Shown in pieces: positions 6,326-8,705 of a DNA stretch of 8,705 bases (the first letter of the stretch is position 1; the number at the start of each line of letters is the position of its first letter). Origin of the DNA: an uncultured cyanobacterium (GTDB lineage Bacteria; Cyanobacteriota; Cyanobacteriia; CACIAM-69d); contig CALCTI010000012.1 of assembly GCA_937894105.1 (NCBI GenBank), positions 1 through 8,705 of the forward strand, written 5' to 3'. Below the pieces are notes generated by a model. It made no database searches. It was not told the DNA's origin and saw only the letters and a program-made list of their open reading frames with translations. Made by a program: the position numbers and the translations under genes.

Positions 6326-6880
6326 ATGGCTGAATCCACTGGACCTATCTTGGTAACAGGTCCTAGCGGGTCTGGAAAAAGTGAGTGGGCTGAGTATTTA
6401 GCATTGTCCAGCGATCGCCCCATTACCTATATCGCTACCGCTGCCAAAGATCCCAATGATCCCGAATGGCAAGCCCGTCTTCAGCGCCATCAAGATCGTC
6501 GCCCCGACCATTGGCAAACTTTAGAAGCTCCTATAGATTTGGCGATCGCTCTGAAAGGAATTACCGATAAAAACCATATCCTCCTTGATTCTTTGGGCAC
6601 CTGGGTTGCTAACTGTTTGGGGTTGGAGGATCAGGAATGGTCAAGAACACAGCAAGAGTTTATTGAGGGGCTGGTGGCCGTGGGCGATCGCGCCATTGTG
6701 GTCGCTGAGGAAACCGGGTGGGGCGTGGTACCGGCGTACCCCTCGGGACGGCAGTTTCGCGATCGCCTGGGCAAATTAACACGGGGCGTTGCCTTGCACA
6801 GCAGCCAGGTATTTCTGGTGGTTGCGGGATATGCGATCGACGTCAAACAGCACGGACGAGAGGTTCCTTTCCTGGAATAG
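6326..6880 (+). CDS. cobU: Bifunctional adenosylcobinamide kinase / adenosylcobinamide-phosphate guanylyltransferase
   Basis: CobU phosphorylates adenosylcobinamide and then transfers GMP to give adenosylcobinamide-GDP, the substrate of CobS, in nucleotide-loop assembly of cobalamin. The product is 184 residues, close to the usual 180-185. Visible marks are the P-loop GPSGSGKS (12-19) after the strand ILVT, then TYIATAA, and RLQRHQDRRPDHWQTLEAP, in which His55 matches the guanylylated histidine of the family. LLDSLGTWVANCL corresponds to the Walker B-like strand. The C-terminal block VVAEETGWGVVP, then GRQFRDRLG and VFLVVAGYAIDVK is also typical. The enzyme is cytosolic. The ATG at 6326 fits the family N-terminus, although no Shine-Dalgarno is obvious. 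No other cob gene is adjacent. Confidence 0.96.
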   Translation: MAESTGPILVTGPSGSGKSEWAEYLALSSDRPITYIATAAKDPNDPEWQARLQRHQDRRPDHWQTLEAPIDLAIALKGITDKNHILLDSLGTWVANCLGLEDQEWSRTQQEFIEGLVAVGDRAIVVAEETGWGVVPAYPSGRQFRDRLGKLTRGVALHSSQVFLVVAGYAIDVKQHGREVPFLE

Positions 6881-7357
6881 GTATATCAAGAAAGGTAAAT
6901 AATTAACACAAAAAATAAGCGGGCTTGGTTGTTTTTTGTCACCATTTTAGTGCTCTTAAAGGGTGTGTTCAAAGCACGATCAAAGGGAAAAGCCCTCAGA
7001 GAGCGCCGTTTTTGATTTAAGTTTTGAGATAAGAGCCAAAATTTAAAATCCAACCTTTGAATACAGTCTTGAATGGCTTTTGTTAAGGTCAATGCAGTAA
7101 GCGCTTTTGTTAAGTTGCTATTTCCTCATAACACTTTTTAAGAAAATTTTAGATGGGGCATTGACGTAAATTTTATTGTCAGAATATTGAGTTTGAGAAT
7201 AAGGTAATCACTCAATTCTTCGCCTCAGGGATAATTAGGAGCAAATAACCCTAAGGATTAGCATTTTAAGACGTAGGTTTTTTTAAAACGTAAGAGTTTG
7301 AAGCGCGACAGGAAATAGTAACCAACATTTTTCGGTTTTAATCTTTTTCCTTTTTTT
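6881..7357. other. 477-bp AT-rich gap without a convincing gene
   Basis: The gap holds a terminator-like hairpin just after cobU, a GGGTGTGTTCAAA motif (6961-6973) resembling the GGGCGTGTT motif upstream of cobU, and a weak inverted repeat AGGG-TAATT/AATA-CCCT around 7227-7253. A 68-codon minus-strand frame (6886-7092, TTG start) contains LNQKRRSLRAFPFDRALNTP. It has no ribosome site and no domain I can name; it may reflect a decayed mobile-element end. The T-rich tract at 7341-7357 runs directly into the next ATG. No RNA gene is recognisable. Confidence 0.6.
6908..6939 (+). terminator. Weak terminator-like hairpin after cobU
   Basis: ACAAAAAA (6908-6915) can pair with TTTTTTGT (6932-6939), and AAGC/GCTT lies inside the loop. 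It starts 28 nt after the cobU stop and has A- and T-tracts on both sides, as in bidirectional terminators. GC content in the stem is low and the inner stem has only a two-base loop, so strength is uncertain. Confidence 0.35.
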
Positions 7358-7813
7358 ATGGCACCTCGTACCCAAGTCAAAGAATATTTGGCGCTTTGGT
7401 TTCAGTTAGGACACGCTGCTGTGACTAACGAACATCGCCGCCGGGAACTTTGCCCCCAGCCAGTTTTTCAGCGTGTTCAAGTTCAGCCACACGAATACAC
7501 TGCTGAATTTGAGAGCGCTTGGTCCGAAATTTTGGCCGGCGCGTCAGAGTTTTATCTGGAAGGCGCACCGATCGCGATCGCCGATCTCCTGTCCAACGCA
7601 TGGGACATTATCCCCTGCGCCAGCTGCATGATGCCGGTGCCCACCTCCTTTGCCGCCCCAGGCACCAAGCTCTGTATTTGTGAGCATTTGGCGGTTTGGC
7701 CAAACTCGACTTTGCCCAAGCCTAGTTTGCCGGCTAACACTAAGTCCCACCTGTGCAACCTTTGCGAAAGACTTCATCGTGCTTCCTATTCCTCACCCCA
7801 AGCCAGTGCGTAA
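7358..7813 (+). CDS. Conserved cyanobacterial hypothetical protein with paired cysteines
   Basis: This is a 151-residue soluble protein without signal peptide or membrane segment. The N-terminal segment TQVKEYLALWFQLG (5-18) and PQPVFQ, then FESAWSEIL and YLEGAPIAIADLLSNAWDI, resemble a family of short cyanobacterial proteins of unknown function that I recall only loosely. Cysteines are clustered as C87-x2-C90 (PCASCMMPVP), C106-x-C108 and C133-x2-C136, with further Cys at 32. This spacing could bind zinc or form a small zinc ribbon, but no known ligand set is matched exactly. WPNSTLPKP is a short Pro-rich link. The ATG at 7358 follows a T-rich tract with no Shine-Dalgarno. It is convergent with hemW, with 82 bp between the stops. 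No function is assigned. Confidence 0.78.
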   Translation: MAPRTQVKEYLALWFQLGHAAVTNEHRRRELCPQPVFQRVQVQPHEYTAEFESAWSEILAGASEFYLEGAPIAIADLLSNAWDIIPCASCMMPVPTSFAAPGTKLCICEHLAVWPNSTLPKPSLPANTKSHLCNLCERLHRASYSSPQASA

Positions 7814-7895
7814 GGGAAAGGGGCGCTAAAGATTGGATCTCTAAGCTCTGAAGCGGTAAATTCTGAAGGGCTAAACTTTGGGGTTCGAAGCTCTT

Positions 7896-8705
7896 CTACA
7901 GATGGCTGACGTCCATCCACCGTTCAAAAATTGTGGATAAAACGTTATTGGACACCAGAAAACCGTCGGGGCTGGTTAAGGCGATCGCCCCCTTAGTCAA
8001 CGTTACCAAGCCCTGTTTTTCGTAAGGCTGCAACAGGCGCACCAGCTCCTGCACCGGGTCACTGCCGAATTTTTTGGCTAGGTCTTTCCCCAAAAGCCCG
8101 TCCGATAGACGCAACCCTACCATCAAGGTTTCCAGCCATTCATCCACCGGATCCACCTGTTCTCCAGCCATTTCCCCGCCCTCGTTGACCCAATTTTCGT
8201 AATCGTAGGGGGTGGGAGGACGACTAAAGCGGCTCCGATCAACGTAGCTGGTGGCAGCCATCCCAAAGGCGTAGTAAGGTTCATTGCGCCAGTACACCAA
8301 GTTGTGGCGGCTGCGGTGCCCCGGTTTGGCGTAGTTAGAAATTTCGTAGTGGTCGTATCCGGTGGCGGTGAGGGTTTTATGGGCGTGGCGGTACAACTCC
8401 GTGGCGATCGCCTCAGGGGGCAGGGGATATTCCCCCGGTTCATAGCGGTCCCCAAAGCCGGTGCCCGGCTCGACGGTTAGGTCGTACACGGAAATATGGG
8501 CGGGGTTAGCGGCGATCGCCAGAGCCAAAGACTCGCGCCAGTGATCTTCCGTTTGGTGGGGTAGCCCGGTAATTAAATCCAAGCTCCAGTTGGTGATCCC
8601 AAAATCGTCGAGCATGGAGATCGCCCGGTCCACCTCGTGGCGGCGGTGAAGACGACCACAGGCTTCGAGCAGCTCATCTTGAAACGCCTGCACCCCTAAA
8701 CTGAC
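7896..8705 (-). CDS. hemW: HemW-type radical SAM protein (coproporphyrinogen III oxidase-like), C-terminal part, runs off right edge
   Basis: HemW proteins are radical SAM relatives of HemN that bind heme and are proposed heme chaperones; many are misannotated as coproporphyrinogen oxidase. The frame is open to the window edge, with 269 residues visible. The N-terminal CxxxCxxC Fe-S motif would lie outside. Visible marks are SLGVQAFQDELL-ACGR at the edge, DLITGLPHQTEDHW, HISVYDLTVEPGTGFG, HYEISNYAKPG, SRHNLVYWRNEPYYAFGMAA and the C-terminal block ETLMVGLRLSDGL, typical of the HemW C-terminal domain. The tail ends SNNVLSTIFERWMD, as is usual for the family. In this segment I see nothing that separates HemW from HemN with certainty, but length, the HNxxYW motif and the C-terminal domain favour HemW. 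The GTG at 8693 is internal, not a start, because V-S-L-G precede it in frame. Confidence 0.92.
   Translation of the reverse strand, partial: VSLGVQAFQDELLEACGRLHRRHEVDRAISMLDDFGITNWSLDLITGLPHQTEDHWRESLALAIAANPAHISVYDLTVEPGTGFGDRYEPGEYPLPPEAIATELYRHAHKTLTATGYDHYEISNYAKPGHRSRHNLVYWRNEPYYAFGMAATSYVDRSRFSRPPTPYDYENWVNEGGEMAGEQVDPVDEWLETLMVGLRLSDGLLGKDLAKKFGSDPVQELVRLLQPYEKQGLVTLTKGAIALTSPDGFLVSNNVLSTIFERWMDVSHL

Larger units (their letters stand above)
178..8519. repeat. Dispersed HIP1 octamers (GCGATCGC)
   Basis: At least 19 exact copies begin at 178, 539, 587, 1735, 2113, 3292, 3472, 3704, 4999, 5518, 5733, 6411, 6542, 6684, 6759, 7574, 7981, 8404 and 8512. About 0.1 would be expected by chance at balanced composition. 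HIP1 enrichment is characteristic of many cyanobacteria. Nearly all copies are inside coding regions; the gaps 3784-4434 and 6881-7357 have none. Confidence 0.93.

Noticed and set aside
6886..7092. 68-codon minus-strand frame as a real gene.
   Set aside because: It has a TTG start without a ribosome site, no recognisable domain and AT-rich composition; at best a mobile-element remnant.
7544..7777. Two minus-strand frames of 68 and 77 codons.
   Set aside because: They are antisense to the Cys-paired hypothetical gene and look like shadows.
8123..8455. 110-codon minus-strand frame rich in Thr and Pro.
   Set aside because: It is an out-of-frame shadow of hemW, whose frame has clear family motifs throughout.
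1..8705. CRISPR array, tRNA, rRNA or intact transposase.
   Set aside because: No spaced direct repeats, cloverleaf-like segments, rRNA motifs or DDE transposase motifs were recognised.

Overview
The window reads as a cyanobacterial chromosome segment. The octamer GCGATCGC (HIP1), a cyanobacterial hallmark, occurs at least 19 times in 8.7 kb, against about 0.1 expected by chance. The gene set fits this: a BT1-family folate/biopterin transporter, a multi-PAS GGDEF-EAL protein, a J-domain/pentapeptide-repeat fusion, CobU, a Cys-rich conserved hypothetical and a HemW-type radical SAM protein. I cannot name a genus.

Left part (1-3783, all minus strand): the N-terminus of a BT1 transporter runs off the left edge. 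Upstream of it on the same strand is a very large c-di-GMP signalling gene with one transmembrane helix, five PAS domains, GGDEF and EAL. This gene is cut by a single in-frame TGA at 2371-2373, inside the fourth PAS domain. Both sides read in the same frame, so it is either one nonsense-interrupted gene of 1151 codons or two separately translated pieces. The GGDEF signature is GGDVF, and the EAL motifs look intact. If the protein is made, it is more likely a c-di-GMP phosphodiesterase than a cyclase.

Middle part: a 650-bp gene-poor gap (3784-4434) holds a possible broken coding relic and a weak promoter candidate. A small thermonuclease-family gene (minus) follows, divergent from a plus-strand gene joining a J domain to a Ser/Gln/Arg linker and a C-terminal pentapeptide-repeat domain. 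The linker is built from tandem 12- and 15-bp DNA repeats.

Right part: cobU (plus) is preceded by a strong imperfect hairpin and followed by a weak terminator-like hairpin. A 477-bp AT-rich gap without a convincing gene comes next, then a Cys-rich conserved hypothetical gene (plus), convergent with hemW (minus), which runs off the right edge.

Apart from c-di-GMP turnover within one gene, the genes do not form an obvious single pathway. CobU (cobalamin) and HemW (heme) both serve tetrapyrrole metabolism but are on opposite strands and not co-transcribed. I found no CRISPR array, tRNA, rRNA, intact insertion sequence or defence island. The observations most worth a second look are the in-frame TGA, the degenerate GGDEF site and the J-domain/pentapeptide fusion.
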